Shown here: piece by piece, positions 1 through 6,228 of the stretch | Position numbering within the stretch: position 1 is the stretch's first letter | Layout: each line of letters starts with the position of its first letter | Source: CAZPGL01 sp964586175 | Lineage (GTDB): Bacteria > Actinomycetota > Acidimicrobiia > Acidimicrobiales > MedAcidi-G1 | DNA: 17,934 nucleotides | NCBI GenBank assembly: GCA_964586175.1 | Contig: CAZPGL010000041.1 | Location: 1 to 17,934 of the forward strand | Reading direction: 5' to 3' | Made by a program: the position numbers and the translations under genes | Notes under the pieces: model-generated | The model's database searches: none | Told to the model about the DNA's origin: nothing | The model's input: only the letters and a program-made list of their open reading frames with translations

Positions 1-30
1 CCCACCACTCACGGTCCCACCACTCACGGT
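1..30. repeat. 15-base tandem direct repeat, two copies at window edge
   Basis: The unit CCCACCACTCACGGT occurs twice in perfect tandem at 1-15 and 16-30. The array may continue to the left outside the window. The rest of the 98-base leader before the first gene shows only a short GTCGTC/GACGAC hairpin (46-51 and 58-63). No function is visible; it could be a minisatellite or the end of a coding repeat from the upstream gene. Confidence 0.8.
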
Positions 31-98
31 CTCCCGCTCCGATCCGTCGTCCGGCCCGACGACCGGCCAGACTCGCGCCATAGCGACCAGGGGGACCA

Positions 99-1223
99 AT
101 GCTCAGCTCGTTCGACGACTTCTTCGTCCACCAGACCTCCCGACCGGTCGCCGTACCGGCCACCACCGACCGGCACGCCTACGACCGGTTCTGGTTCAAC
201 GGCTACACCGACGACGGCGGCCTGTACCTCGGCATCGGCGCCGCCCGCTACCCCAACCTCGGCATCCAGGACTGCGGGCTCACCGTCGTCCACGACGGCG
301 TCCAACACGCGTTCCACGCCAGCCGACGCATGCCCGCCGACCCGGCCGACATGACCGTCGGGCCGTTCCGTATCGAGATCATCGAACCCATGAAACGCCT
401 ACGGGTCGTGCTCGACGACAACGACACCGGTATCGGCGCCGACCTCGAATGGACACCCCGCACCGCTTCGTTCGCCGAAGACCACCAGGTCCTCACCACC
501 GAACAGATCAACCGACACATGGAATCCACCCGGTTCAACCAGTTCGGCCACTGGACAGGCGAAATCCGACTGCCACACACCACCATCGACCTCACACCGG
601 GCGACGTGTGGGGCACCAAGGACCGGTCGTGGGGGGTGCGCCCCGTCGGCGACCCGGCCCCGCCGGGTGCTCCCACCCCGCATCGGGGACTCAAGTTCTT
701 CTGGGCACCACTGCACTGGGACGACCACATCACCCACCTCAGCGTGTTCGAAGACTCCTACAGCCACCAGATGCACTGGGACGGTTTCATCCTCCCCGCC
801 TACGACGACCCCGACGACATCCCCGGAGTGACCGACCCCGCCATCGAACGGCTCCGCGCCGTCGACCACGACCTGGTGTTCGCTCCGGGCACCCGCCGGG
901 TCGACGGCGGCACCCTGTCGCTGACCCGGGTCGGCGGCGAGACCCTGATCGTCGGCCTCGAAGCCCTGGTCACGGCCCGCATGAAGGGCATGGGCTACAG
1001 CCATCCCGAGTGGGGTCACGGTCTCTGGAAAGGCGAGTTGGCCATGGCCGGTGAGTCGTGGCGGCTCGACGAGATCGACGAGATGGCTCCCGAAAACCTG
1101 CACGTCCAAACGGTCATGGCCGCCACGTGCGGCACCAAGACCGGGATCGGCGTGCTGGAACAAATCGTCGTCGGCCCCTACCCCCGCTACGGCTTCACCG
1201 AATTCCTCGACCCGGCCACGTAG
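99..1223 (+). CDS. Uncharacterised 374-residue protein, possibly of a lipocalin/CrtC-like actinobacterial family
   Basis: The function is not recognised. The ATG at 99 is preceded by a purine-rich AGGGGG four bases upstream, a usable if closely spaced ribosome binding site. The protein is soluble, with no signal peptide or membrane segment. It is rich in aromatic residues and histidine and in alternating patterns suggesting beta structure. Visible landmarks are RFWFNGY near residue 30, GTKDRSWGVRP near 170-180, FFWAPLHWDDH near 205 and a conserved-looking tail ending in GPYPRYGFTEFLD. The tryptophan-rich repeated beta pattern recalls two-domain lipocalin-like proteins related to carotenoid hydratase CrtC/AttH, often found in actinobacterial lipid or steroid loci, but that is an impression only. 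It converges on the amidohydrolase gene with 32 bases between stops, which hold a terminator hairpin. Confidence 0.75.
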   Translation: MLSSFDDFFVHQTSRPVAVPATTDRHAYDRFWFNGYTDDGGLYLGIGAARYPNLGIQDCGLTVVHDGVQHAFHASRRMPADPADMTVGPFRIEIIEPMKRLRVVLDDNDTGIGADLEWTPRTASFAEDHQVLTTEQINRHMESTRFNQFGHWTGEIRLPHTTIDLTPGDVWGTKDRSWGVRPVGDPAPPGAPTPHRGLKFFWAPLHWDDHITHLSVFEDSYSHQMHWDGFILPAYDDPDDIPGVTDPAIERLRAVDHDLVFAPGTRRVDGGTLSLTRVGGETLIVGLEALVTARMKGMGYSHPEWGHGLWKGELAMAGESWRLDEIDEMAPENLHVQTVMAATCGTKTGIGVLEQIVVGPYPRYGFTEFLDPAT

Positions 1224-1224
1224 G

Positions 1225-1244
1225 CCAGGCCGTCGACGGTCTGG
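1225..1244. terminator. Bidirectional terminator hairpin between convergent genes
   Basis: CCAGGCCG (1225-1232) pairs with CGGTCTGG (1237-1244), giving eight pairs with one G-T wobble and a TCGA loop. It starts two bases after the stop of the upstream plus-strand gene and lies just past the end of the minus-strand amidohydrolase gene. There is no T tract, which is usual for GC-rich actinobacterial terminators. Confidence 0.55.
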
Positions 1245-1255
1245 ACGCCGGCCGT

Positions 1256-2284
1256 TCAGCCCTCGTGGCCGAGGAGCACATTGACGGTGTTGGTGCCGAT
1301 CTCGGCCACTGCGTAACCGCCCTCCATGACGTACAGGGTGGGCAGGCTGAGCGCGGCGATGCGCCGGCCGACCGCCAGGTAGTCGGGTGAGGTCAACAGG
1401 AACGAGCTGATCGGATCGCCGGCGAACGTGTCGACGCCCAGCGACACCACGAGGGCGTCGGGGCGGTGATCGGCAATGCGCCGGCATCCGACGTCTAGGG
1501 CAGCGGCCCACTCGTCGAATCCGGTACCCGGGCCCATCGGCAGGTTCAGGTTGTGGCCCTCTCCGGGGCCGGCCCCCGTCTCGTCGGCGTACCCGCAGAA
1601 GTACGGGAACTCGTCGGCCGGGTGACCGTGCAGCGACACGAACAACACGTCGGCCCGGTCGTAGAAGATGGCCTGGGTGCCGTTGCCGTGATGGAAATCG
1701 ACGTCGAGCACGGCCACCCGGTCGGCACCACGGTCGAGGAACCCCTGGGCGGCGACGGCCGCGTTGTTGAGGAAGCAGTAGCCGCCGAACTGGTCGGCGG
1801 TGGCGTGATGGCCCGGCGGGCGGCAGAGGGCGAACGCCGCGTCGGCTCCGCCGGCGAGGGTCCGCTGCCCGGTCTGGGCGATGGCCGCCGACGCTTCGGC
1901 CGCCCGCCACGTGCCCTCGGTGATGGCCGTCTCGGCGGCGATGGCGTGCCACCCGAGCCGACCGTCGATATCGAGGGGTACCCGGTCGTGGCGCATGCCC
2001 CGCACCGGGAACATGGAGGGGATGGCGTCGCCGGTGTAGCCGGCGGCCCGCCAGTCGTCGTGGCAGGTCCGCAGAAAGCCGACGTAGACCGGGTCGTGCA
2101 CCGCGGTCACCCCATCGAGATCCACCGGGTCGGGGACCGTCCGGTCGTCGAACCCGGCGTCGTCCAACGCAGCGACCACATGCTCCCAGCGTTCGGGGCA
2201 CTCGAAGGGCCGGACCAGAGCGCCGTCGTAGAGCTCGCCGGCCGGGAAGTGGGCTGCGTGGTCGTCGCTCAGGATGACCTGCAC
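1256..2284 (-). CDS. Acetylpolyamine amidohydrolase (histone deacetylase superfamily)
   Basis: A zinc hydrolase expected to remove acetyl groups from acetylated polyamines in the cytoplasm, 342 residues. Seen: CRPPGHH at 154-160 with the paired general acid/base histidines (H159, H160); LDVDFHHGNGT at 193-203 with zinc ligands D196 and H198; SLGVDTF with the third ligand D285; and MEGGY with the transition-state tyrosine Y324. From memory the bacterial enzyme of Mycoplana ramosa is almost the same length, with equivalent residues offset by one (H158, H159, D195, H197, D284, Y323). Its E17, which contacts the polyamine, corresponds to E17 here in GELYDG. This favours an acetylpolyamine amidohydrolase over AcuC or a true histone deacetylase. 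The GTG start at 2284 follows GGAGGG at seven bases. It lies 27 bases after the DoxX gene, probably in one transcript. Confidence 0.93.
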   Translation of the reverse strand: MQVILSDDHAAHFPAGELYDGALVRPFECPERWEHVVAALDDAGFDDRTVPDPVDLDGVTAVHDPVYVGFLRTCHDDWRAAGYTGDAIPSMFPVRGMRHDRVPLDIDGRLGWHAIAAETAITEGTWRAAEASAAIAQTGQRTLAGGADAAFALCRPPGHHATADQFGGYCFLNNAAVAAQGFLDRGADRVAVLDVDFHHGNGTQAIFYDRADVLFVSLHGHPADEFPYFCGYADETGAGPGEGHNLNLPMGPGTGFDEWAAALDVGCRRIADHRPDALVVSLGVDTFAGDPISSFLLTSPDYLAVGRRIAALSLPTLYVMEGGYAVAEIGTNTVNVLLGHEG

Positions 2285-2311
2285 GGCGCGGCCCTCCGTC
2301 CGGACCGTCGG

Positions 2312-2833
2312 TCAGTCGCCGCCGGCGACGCTGGACGGCCGGTAGAACACCAGCATCTGGGCGATGCCGCCGCCTACACCGAGACCGAGAGCCAGCCAGA
2401 AGCCGGTGCAGCCGTACAGGCCCTCACCCACCTCGAAGGCGGCATCCAGCGACCACTCGCCGGGCCCCAGGGTGGCTGACACCAAGGCCATCACCCCGAG
2501 GGCGAACACGTACTCCCAGCCCTCCTTGATGATGAAGAACCCGTTGGACCGGTGAACCGTCCAGCCGGCGACCGTCATGAGCCCGATCACACCGGCAGCG
2601 GCAAAGGACGTGAACAGACCGGCGGCCAGCAGCAGACCGGCACCGACCTCGGTCGACGCGGCCAGGTAGGCGTTGAGCTTTCCGGGACGCATGCCGATGC
2701 TGTCGAACCAGCCGGCGGTGCCGGGGATCTTGCCGCCACCGGTGAACTTGTTCCATCCATGGGCGGCCAGGGTCAGCCCGGTCACCACCCGCAAGATCAG
2801 CAGGATCAGGTCGACTTCGGTGGTGGAACCCAT
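2312..2833 (-). CDS. DoxX-family integral membrane protein
   Basis: A 173-residue membrane protein with about four or five hydrophobic segments (roughly 8-27, 55-75, 78-92, 107-125 and 142-165). The N-terminal segment runs into AAHGWNKFTGG, the hallmark of DoxX/SURF4-like proteins, which have a helix followed by a GxxK[FL]xG-type turn. The family is linked to quinol or thiosulfate oxidation in archaea and to oxidative-stress complexes in mycobacteria, but most members have no assigned reaction, so no substrate is claimed here. The ATG at 2833 follows GGAG with a seven-base spacer. It is the first gene of a two-gene minus-strand unit with the amidohydrolase and diverges from the small zinc-ribbon gene across 89 bases. 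Confidence 0.88.
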   Translation of the reverse strand: MGSTTEVDLILLILRVVTGLTLAAHGWNKFTGGGKIPGTAGWFDSIGMRPGKLNAYLAASTEVGAGLLLAAGLFTSFAAAGVIGLMTVAGWTVHRSNGFFIIKEGWEYVFALGVMALVSATLGPGEWSLDAAFEVGEGLYGCTGFWLALGLGVGGGIAQMLVFYRPSSVAGGD

Positions 2834-2909
2834 GGCTGTACTCCGGTGCGGCTCGTCAGTCTGTGGCGCACCGTAGCCCCGTCGACGGGGCCGGCGACGA
2901 CCGGGACCG

Positions 2910-2915
2910 TAGGCT
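2910..2915 (+). promoter_or_regulatory. -10 element TAGGCT of the small zinc-ribbon gene, leaderless layout
   Basis: TAGGCT fits the actinobacterial TANNNT -10 pattern and stands exactly seven bases before the GTG at 2923, so the transcript would begin at or next to the start codon. No convincing -35 is visible. It supports the 2923 start over the in-frame ATG at 2863. Confidence 0.5.
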
Positions 2916-2922
2916 GGCCGAC

Positions 2923-3174
2923 GTGTTGATCCTGAAGATCCTGCTGGCCGTGCTCATCGCCGCGGCCATCCTGCGTCTGGGTTTCGTCGTGCTGCGGATG
3001 CTGGCCACCCCGCTGCCCGAGCCGCCGCCGGCCGGCGAGCTGCGCAAGGTCAAGCTGCACTACCGGTGCAGCCTGTGCGGCGCCGAGGTGCGCATGACCA
3101 CCGCCCCCGACGAGCACCCGGACCCGCCCCGTCACTGCATGGACGACATGGACCTGCTGGTCACCGAGGAATGA
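2923..3174 (+). CDS. Small membrane-anchored zinc-ribbon-like protein (83 aa)
   Basis: I do not recognise a named family. The protein has one N-terminal hydrophobic helix (about residues 2-29), a proline-rich hinge (LPEPPPAGE) and a compact C-terminal domain. That domain carries CSLCG (C49, C52) and, about 20 residues later, RHC (H71, C72), a likely zinc or iron knuckle facing the cytoplasm or membrane surface. The GTG start at 2923 is chosen because a -10-like TAGGCT lies seven bases upstream, with no ribosome binding site, and because the upstream extension to 2863 adds only low-complexity residues. The gene lies between the DoxX gene (divergent) and crgA (convergent). That placement by the cell-division/cell-wall cluster hints at an envelope role, which is inference only. 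Confidence 0.75.
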   Translation: MLILKILLAVLIAAAILRLGFVVLRMLATPLPEPPPAGELRKVKLHYRCSLCGAEVRMTTAPDEHPDPPRHCMDDMDLLVTEE

Positions 3175-3183
3175 ACCCGAGAG

Positions 3184-3216
3184 TTGTCCACAGGGTGGGG
3201 ACGAACCTGTGGGAAA
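3184..3216. promoter_or_regulatory. Pair of inverted DnaA-box-like sequences
   Basis: TTGTCCACA at 3184-3192 exactly matches the DnaA box form typical of GC-rich actinobacteria. TTTCCCACA, a one- or two-mismatch version, lies on the opposite strand at 3208-3216. They share the inverted repeat CCACAGG/CCTGTGG (3188-3194 and 3206-3212). They could bind DnaA, or be chance parts of a terminator hairpin in an 86-base intergenic gap. Confidence 0.35.
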
Positions 3217-3232
3217 TCACAGCGATGTGATT
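3188..3232. terminator. Double hairpin between convergent genes
   Basis: The first stem is CCACAGG (3188-3194) with CCTGTGG (3206-3212) and an 11-base loop. The second is AATCACA (3215-3221) with TGTGATT (3226-3232), closed by a GCGA tetraloop of the stable GNRA type; a bulged A would let flanking GG/CC add two pairs. The element sits between the stop of the zinc-ribbon gene (3174) and the stop of crgA (3261), and could end transcription from both sides. Confidence 0.5.
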
Positions 3233-3260
3233 CCACCGGCGTGATTCCCGTCGGTGCAGG

Positions 3261-3533
3261 TCAGCGGTACTGCGTGGCGGTGACGATGCCGCCGAGGATG
3301 CTGCCCAGGCCGAGCAGCAGATAGCCGTTGGACACGCCACCCGGCAGCCAGCCGACGTAGTTGAAGAAGATCACCAGCACCCCCACCCCGAGCAGCCCGA
3401 ACATGAGCACGGGTACCCACGGCGGCGACGACTCGGACCCGGCCGGGACCGGTGCCTGGTAGCGGCTTCCGGACGGTCCACCCTTCGGGGTGACCCGCCC
3501 ACCTTCGACACGACGCTTCTGGGGCTTCGACAT
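3261..3533 (-). CDS. crgA: Cell division protein CrgA
   Basis: CrgA is a small actinobacterial membrane protein that bridges septal components (FtsZ, FtsQ, FtsI, CwsA in mycobacteria) and coordinates division with wall synthesis. The 90-residue protein has a basic, proline/glycine-rich cytoplasmic N terminus (residues 1-37). Two transmembrane helices follow (about 38-59 and 69-86), joined by a short outer loop with GWLPGG, and a tail ending TQYR. This is the normal CrgA layout, close to the usual ~90 residues. The start at 3533 (MSKPQKRR) is preferred to an upstream ATG at 3578, because TATCCT lies exactly seven bases before it and the basic MSKPQ-type start suits the family. It is divergent from trpG and next to the pknB cluster, as in mycobacteria. 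Confidence 0.9.
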   Translation of the reverse strand: MSKPQKRRVEGGRVTPKGGPSGSRYQAPVPAGSESSPPWVPVLMFGLLGVGVLVIFFNYVGWLPGGVSNGYLLLGLGSILGGIVTATQYR

Positions 3534-3540
3534 GGCAGCG

Positions 3541-3546
3541 AGGATA
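3541..3546 (-). promoter_or_regulatory. -10 element TATCCT of crgA, leaderless layout
   Basis: On the minus strand TATCCT is followed by seven bases and then the ATG of crgA. This predicts a transcript starting at the start codon. No ribosome binding site and no clear -35 are visible. Confidence 0.5.
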
Positions 3547-3591
3547 GGCCGCCGCCACCAGAACCCGGACGTGGCCACCGCCCGACCTGGC

Positions 3592-3597
3592 TACCGT
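3592..3597 (+). promoter_or_regulatory. -10 element TACCGT of trpG, leaderless layout
   Basis: TACCGT is followed by seven bases and the GTG at 3605. The competing GTG at 3596 overlaps this hexamer, so the hexamer favours the later start. It is back to back with the crgA promoter in a 71-base divergent spacer. Confidence 0.45.
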
Positions 3598-3604
3598 GTG
3601 CCCC

Positions 3605-4183
3605 GTGGGAGCCACCGTCCTCGTCATCGACAACTACGACTCGTTCGTCTACAACCTCGTCCAGTACCTCGGTGAGCTGGGGGCCGATCCGGTCGTTCAC
3701 CGACACGATGCCGTCACCATCGACGACGTCGAGGCCCTCGAACCCGATGCCGTCCTCATCAGTCCCGGCCCCGGCCGACCCGAAGACGCCGGCGTATCCA
3801 CCGCGGTGATCCGCTGGGCCGCCGGCCGCGTGCCGGTGCTCGGGGTCTGCCTCGGCCATCAGGCCATCGGCGCGGCGTGGGGGGGTCGGGTCGTGCGGGC
3901 CCCCGACGTCATGCACGGCAAGACGTCGCTCATCGACCACGACGGGGCCGGGGTGTTCGCCGGGCTGCCCTCCCCGCTCGAAGCCACCCGCTACCACTCG
4001 CTCATCGTCGAGCGCTCGTCGCTGCCCGATGAGCTCGAGATCACCGCCACCAGCAACGACGGGCTCATCATGGGCCTCCGCCACCGGCAGCTCGACGTCG
4101 AGGGAGTGCAGTTCCACCCCGAATCGGTGCTCACCGTCGCCGGCCACGACCTGCTGGCCAACTTCCTCGCCCGCGCCCGCTGA
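3605..4183 (+). CDS. trpG: Anthranilate/aminodeoxychorismate synthase glutamine amidotransferase subunit
   Basis: A class I glutamine amidotransferase that takes ammonia from glutamine and passes it to TrpE (anthranilate, for tryptophan) or PabB (aminodeoxychorismate, for folate). The protein has 192 residues, the usual length. Seen: the start VIDNYDSFVYNLVQYL typical of TrpG/PabA; ISPGPGRP (oxyanion region, 53-59); GVCLGHQAIG with nucleophile C82; HGKTS near 104-108; and VQFHPES with catalytic H171 and E173. The synthase partner is not in the window, so tryptophan and folate roles cannot be separated; many actinobacteria use one copy for both. GTG at 3605 is chosen over GTG at 3596 from the -10 spacing. 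It sits beside pknB and crgA as in mycobacteria, where it is called trpG. Confidence 0.93.
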   Translation: MGATVLVIDNYDSFVYNLVQYLGELGADPVVHRHDAVTIDDVEALEPDAVLISPGPGRPEDAGVSTAVIRWAAGRVPVLGVCLGHQAIGAAWGGRVVRAPDVMHGKTSLIDHDGAGVFAGLPSPLEATRYHSLIVERSSLPDELEITATSNDGLIMGLRHRQLDVEGVQFHPESVLTVAGHDLLANFLARAR

Positions 4184-4184
4184 G

Positions 4185-4210
4185 GACCGGCCGCCACTCG
4201 GCTGCCGGTC
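4185..4210. terminator. Terminator hairpin between trpG and pknB
   Basis: GACCGGC (4185-4191) and GCCGGTC (4204-4210) form a perfect seven-base-pair stem with a 12-base loop, in the 32-base gap between the convergent stops of trpG and pknB. There is no T tract. Confidence 0.4.
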
Positions 4211-4215
4211 GCCCG

Positions 4216-6153
4216 CTACTCGCCGCCGTCGTCGGGCTCCGGCTCGGGCTCCGGCTCGGGCTCCGGCTCGGGTTCGAGCTCACGGCCGACGACGATCACC
4301 ACGAACGACTCGGGTTCGACCTCGGTGCCGGCAGCCGGCGACTGGCTCATCACCCGGTTGTGGTTGATGCTGCCGTTGGGCACGTCCTGGTACTCGATCG
4401 ACACCTGGAAATCCTGGGAGGTCAGCAGGTTCACCGCCTCTGTGGCGACCAGCGCCTCAACCGGTGGCACGTTGACCGGCGGCGGCCCCTCCGACACGAC
4501 GATCTGCACCGTGCCCCCGGGTGCCAACTCGCTGCCGGCCGGCGGGCTGGTACGCAACACCAGCCCGGCTTCGACGGTGTCATGGTTCTCCTGGATCGTC
4601 GACGCCCGCCACCCCAACTGGGTGATGATGTTCATGGCGTCGATGGCCGGCCGGTTCGCCAGGTTGGGGATCTGCTCGACCTGCGGCCCCGACGAGACGA
4701 ACAGCACAACCTCGGCCTCGGGCTGCACCTCGGCACCGGCCGGCGGATTCTGGTCGAGGACCTCGCCGGCCGGGACGACCGGATCCTCGCGATCCACCAA
4801 CTCGACCGACAGGCCCATGGCCTCGAGGTCGCGCACGGCGTCGGTCGATGAATCGCCGACCACGTCGAGCATCACCATCGGCCCCGTTCCCTGGCTGACC
4901 AGCAGACGCACCGTGTCAGCGGCCTCGACCTTGACGCCGGCGTCCGGATCCTGGCCGAACACCGTGTTCTCCGGGAACTCGTTGTTGGCCTCGAAGTCCA
5001 TCTGCACGCTGAGCTTGGCGTCCTTCAGGGTCTCGCGGGCCTCCTCGAGCGACAGCCCGAGCACCGACGGTACCTCGACCAGGTCGGCACCCGGGGCATC
5101 GTCGCCACCGTCGCCACCGAACCCGAGGGTGTCGACGAACGCCACGACCAGATAAGCGAGCAGGGCGATGAGAGCGGCCAGGCCGATCGTGAACAGCACC
5201 GTCCGCCGCCAGCCGTCGTCGCGGCGGTTGCGCTGGCCCTTGCCGAAGTCGGCCGACTCTTCGCCACCGCCGGCCGCCCGGCCACCGACGCCGGCCGGGT
5301 TGGCCGGCCGCAGGTCGTGGGCACCGTCGCGGTAGCGCCGCAGATCACTGCGCAGGTCCTCGGCCGTCGGATACCGGTTGACCGGGTTCTTGGCCAGCAG
5401 CTTCATCGTGACGGCTTCGAGCGAGTCGGCCACCGACGCTCCCGAGCGGCGCAGCGACGGCGGGCTGTCCTGCACGTGCTGGTACGCCACGGCGACCGGG
5501 GTGTCGCCGATGAACGGCGGCCGGCCCAGCAGCATCTCGTAGAGCACGACGCCCAGGGAGTAGAGGTCGCTGCGGGGATCGACGGGATGGCCCTGCGCCT
5601 GTTCAGGCGAGAAGTAAGTGGCAGTGCCCATGACGGTGCCGGCCTGGGTGAGGTCGGTCTGCCCGGCGACAAGAGCCGTGGCGATGCCGAAGTCGGCCAC
5701 CTTGACTTGGCCACTGGCGGTCACCAGCACGTTGCCGGGCTTGACGTCGCGGTGGACGAGGCCGTTGCGATGGGCGAACCCGAGGGCGGCGGCGATGTCC
5801 GTCGCGACCTCGGCTGCCCGGTCCGGGTGTAGCGGCCCGTCGTTGCGCAGGATGTCGGCGAGGCTGCGCCCCTCGACGTATTCCATGACGATGAAGTACG
5901 TGCCCTGCTGCTCACCCCAGTCGTAGACGCTGACGATGTTGGGATGGTTCAGGTTGGCGGCCGCCTGGGCTTCGCGACGGAACCGCTCCACGAAGTTGGC
6001 GTCGGCGGCGAACTCATCGAACAGCACCTTGACGGCGACCGGCCGGTCCAACAACTGGTCGCGGGCGAGGAACACCTCGGCCATGCCACCGCGGGCGATC
6101 TGGCGATGGAGCTCGTACCGCTCGTTGAAGATCGTCGGCTCCGGGTTCGACAT
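4216..6153 (-). CDS. pknB: PASTA-domain Ser/Thr protein kinase PknB
   Basis: A membrane kinase that senses muropeptides or lipid II with its outer PASTA repeats and phosphorylates cell-wall and division proteins, including FHA-domain partners. From MSNPEP it has 645 residues. Kinase domain about 12-275: glycine loop ARGGMAEV, lysine K42 in VAVKVL, HRDVKPGN at 134-141, DFG at 154-156, and an activation loop TVMGTATYFSPEQ with candidate phosphothreonines. A linker leads to one membrane helix (about 318-340), then four PASTA domains (about 358-421, 425-488, 491-556 and 560-623), and an unusual (EP)7 acidic-proline tail ending DDGGE. The start at 6153 is preferred to 6198, because the extra residues are basic low-complexity and TACAAT lies nine bases upstream. 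It is last in the cluster, 75 bases after pbpA. Confidence 0.96.
   Translation of the reverse strand: MSNPEPTIFNERYELHRQIARGGMAEVFLARDQLLDRPVAVKVLFDEFAADANFVERFRREAQAAANLNHPNIVSVYDWGEQQGTYFIVMEYVEGRSLADILRNDGPLHPDRAAEVATDIAAALGFAHRNGLVHRDVKPGNVLVTASGQVKVADFGIATALVAGQTDLTQAGTVMGTATYFSPEQAQGHPVDPRSDLYSLGVVLYEMLLGRPPFIGDTPVAVAYQHVQDSPPSLRRSGASVADSLEAVTMKLLAKNPVNRYPTAEDLRSDLRRYRDGAHDLRPANPAGVGGRAAGGGEESADFGKGQRNRRDDGWRRTVLFTIGLAALIALLAYLVVAFVDTLGFGGDGGDDAPGADLVEVPSVLGLSLEEARETLKDAKLSVQMDFEANNEFPENTVFGQDPDAGVKVEAADTVRLLVSQGTGPMVMLDVVGDSSTDAVRDLEAMGLSVELVDREDPVVPAGEVLDQNPPAGAEVQPEAEVVLFVSSGPQVEQIPNLANRPAIDAMNIITQLGWRASTIQENHDTVEAGLVLRTSPPAGSELAPGGTVQIVVSEGPPPVNVPPVEALVATEAVNLLTSQDFQVSIEYQDVPNGSINHNRVMSQSPAAGTEVEPESFVVIVVGRELEPEPEPEPEPEPEPDDGGE
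4234..4269. repeat. 12-base tandem repeat (three perfect copies) in the pknB 3' end
   Basis: GGGCTCCGGCTC occurs three times head to tail, with a diverged fourth unit after 4270. On the coding strand it encodes the Glu-Pro run at the C terminus of PknB. Each unit adds two Glu-Pro pairs, so copy-number changes keep the frame. Confidence 0.85.
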
Positions 6154-6162
6154 AGAGCGCCG

Positions 6163-6168
6163 ATTGTA
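6163..6168 (-). promoter_or_regulatory. -10 element TACAAT upstream of pknB
   Basis: TACAAT, close to the consensus TATAAT, ends nine bases before the pknB ATG on the minus strand. A weak TTCAGC lies 17 bases further upstream. It suggests an internal promoter, so pknB could be transcribed apart from the upstream pbpA with a leader of only a few bases. Confidence 0.45.
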
Positions 6169-6228
6169 CCGTCGCCGACCCCGACGCTGAAGGCACACCG
6201 GGCCGGGATCTACCCGCGTCCGACCCGG

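Noticed and set aside
399..2201. 600-codon minus-strand open frame across the first gene and the amidohydrolase gene
   Set aside because: Arginine-, proline- and glycine-rich composition without domains; it is a GC-rich shadow of two well-supported genes.
6154..6198. 15-residue N-terminal extension of PknB
   Set aside because: Arg-rich and overlapping the TACAAT element; the kinase fold starts properly from the ATG at 6153.
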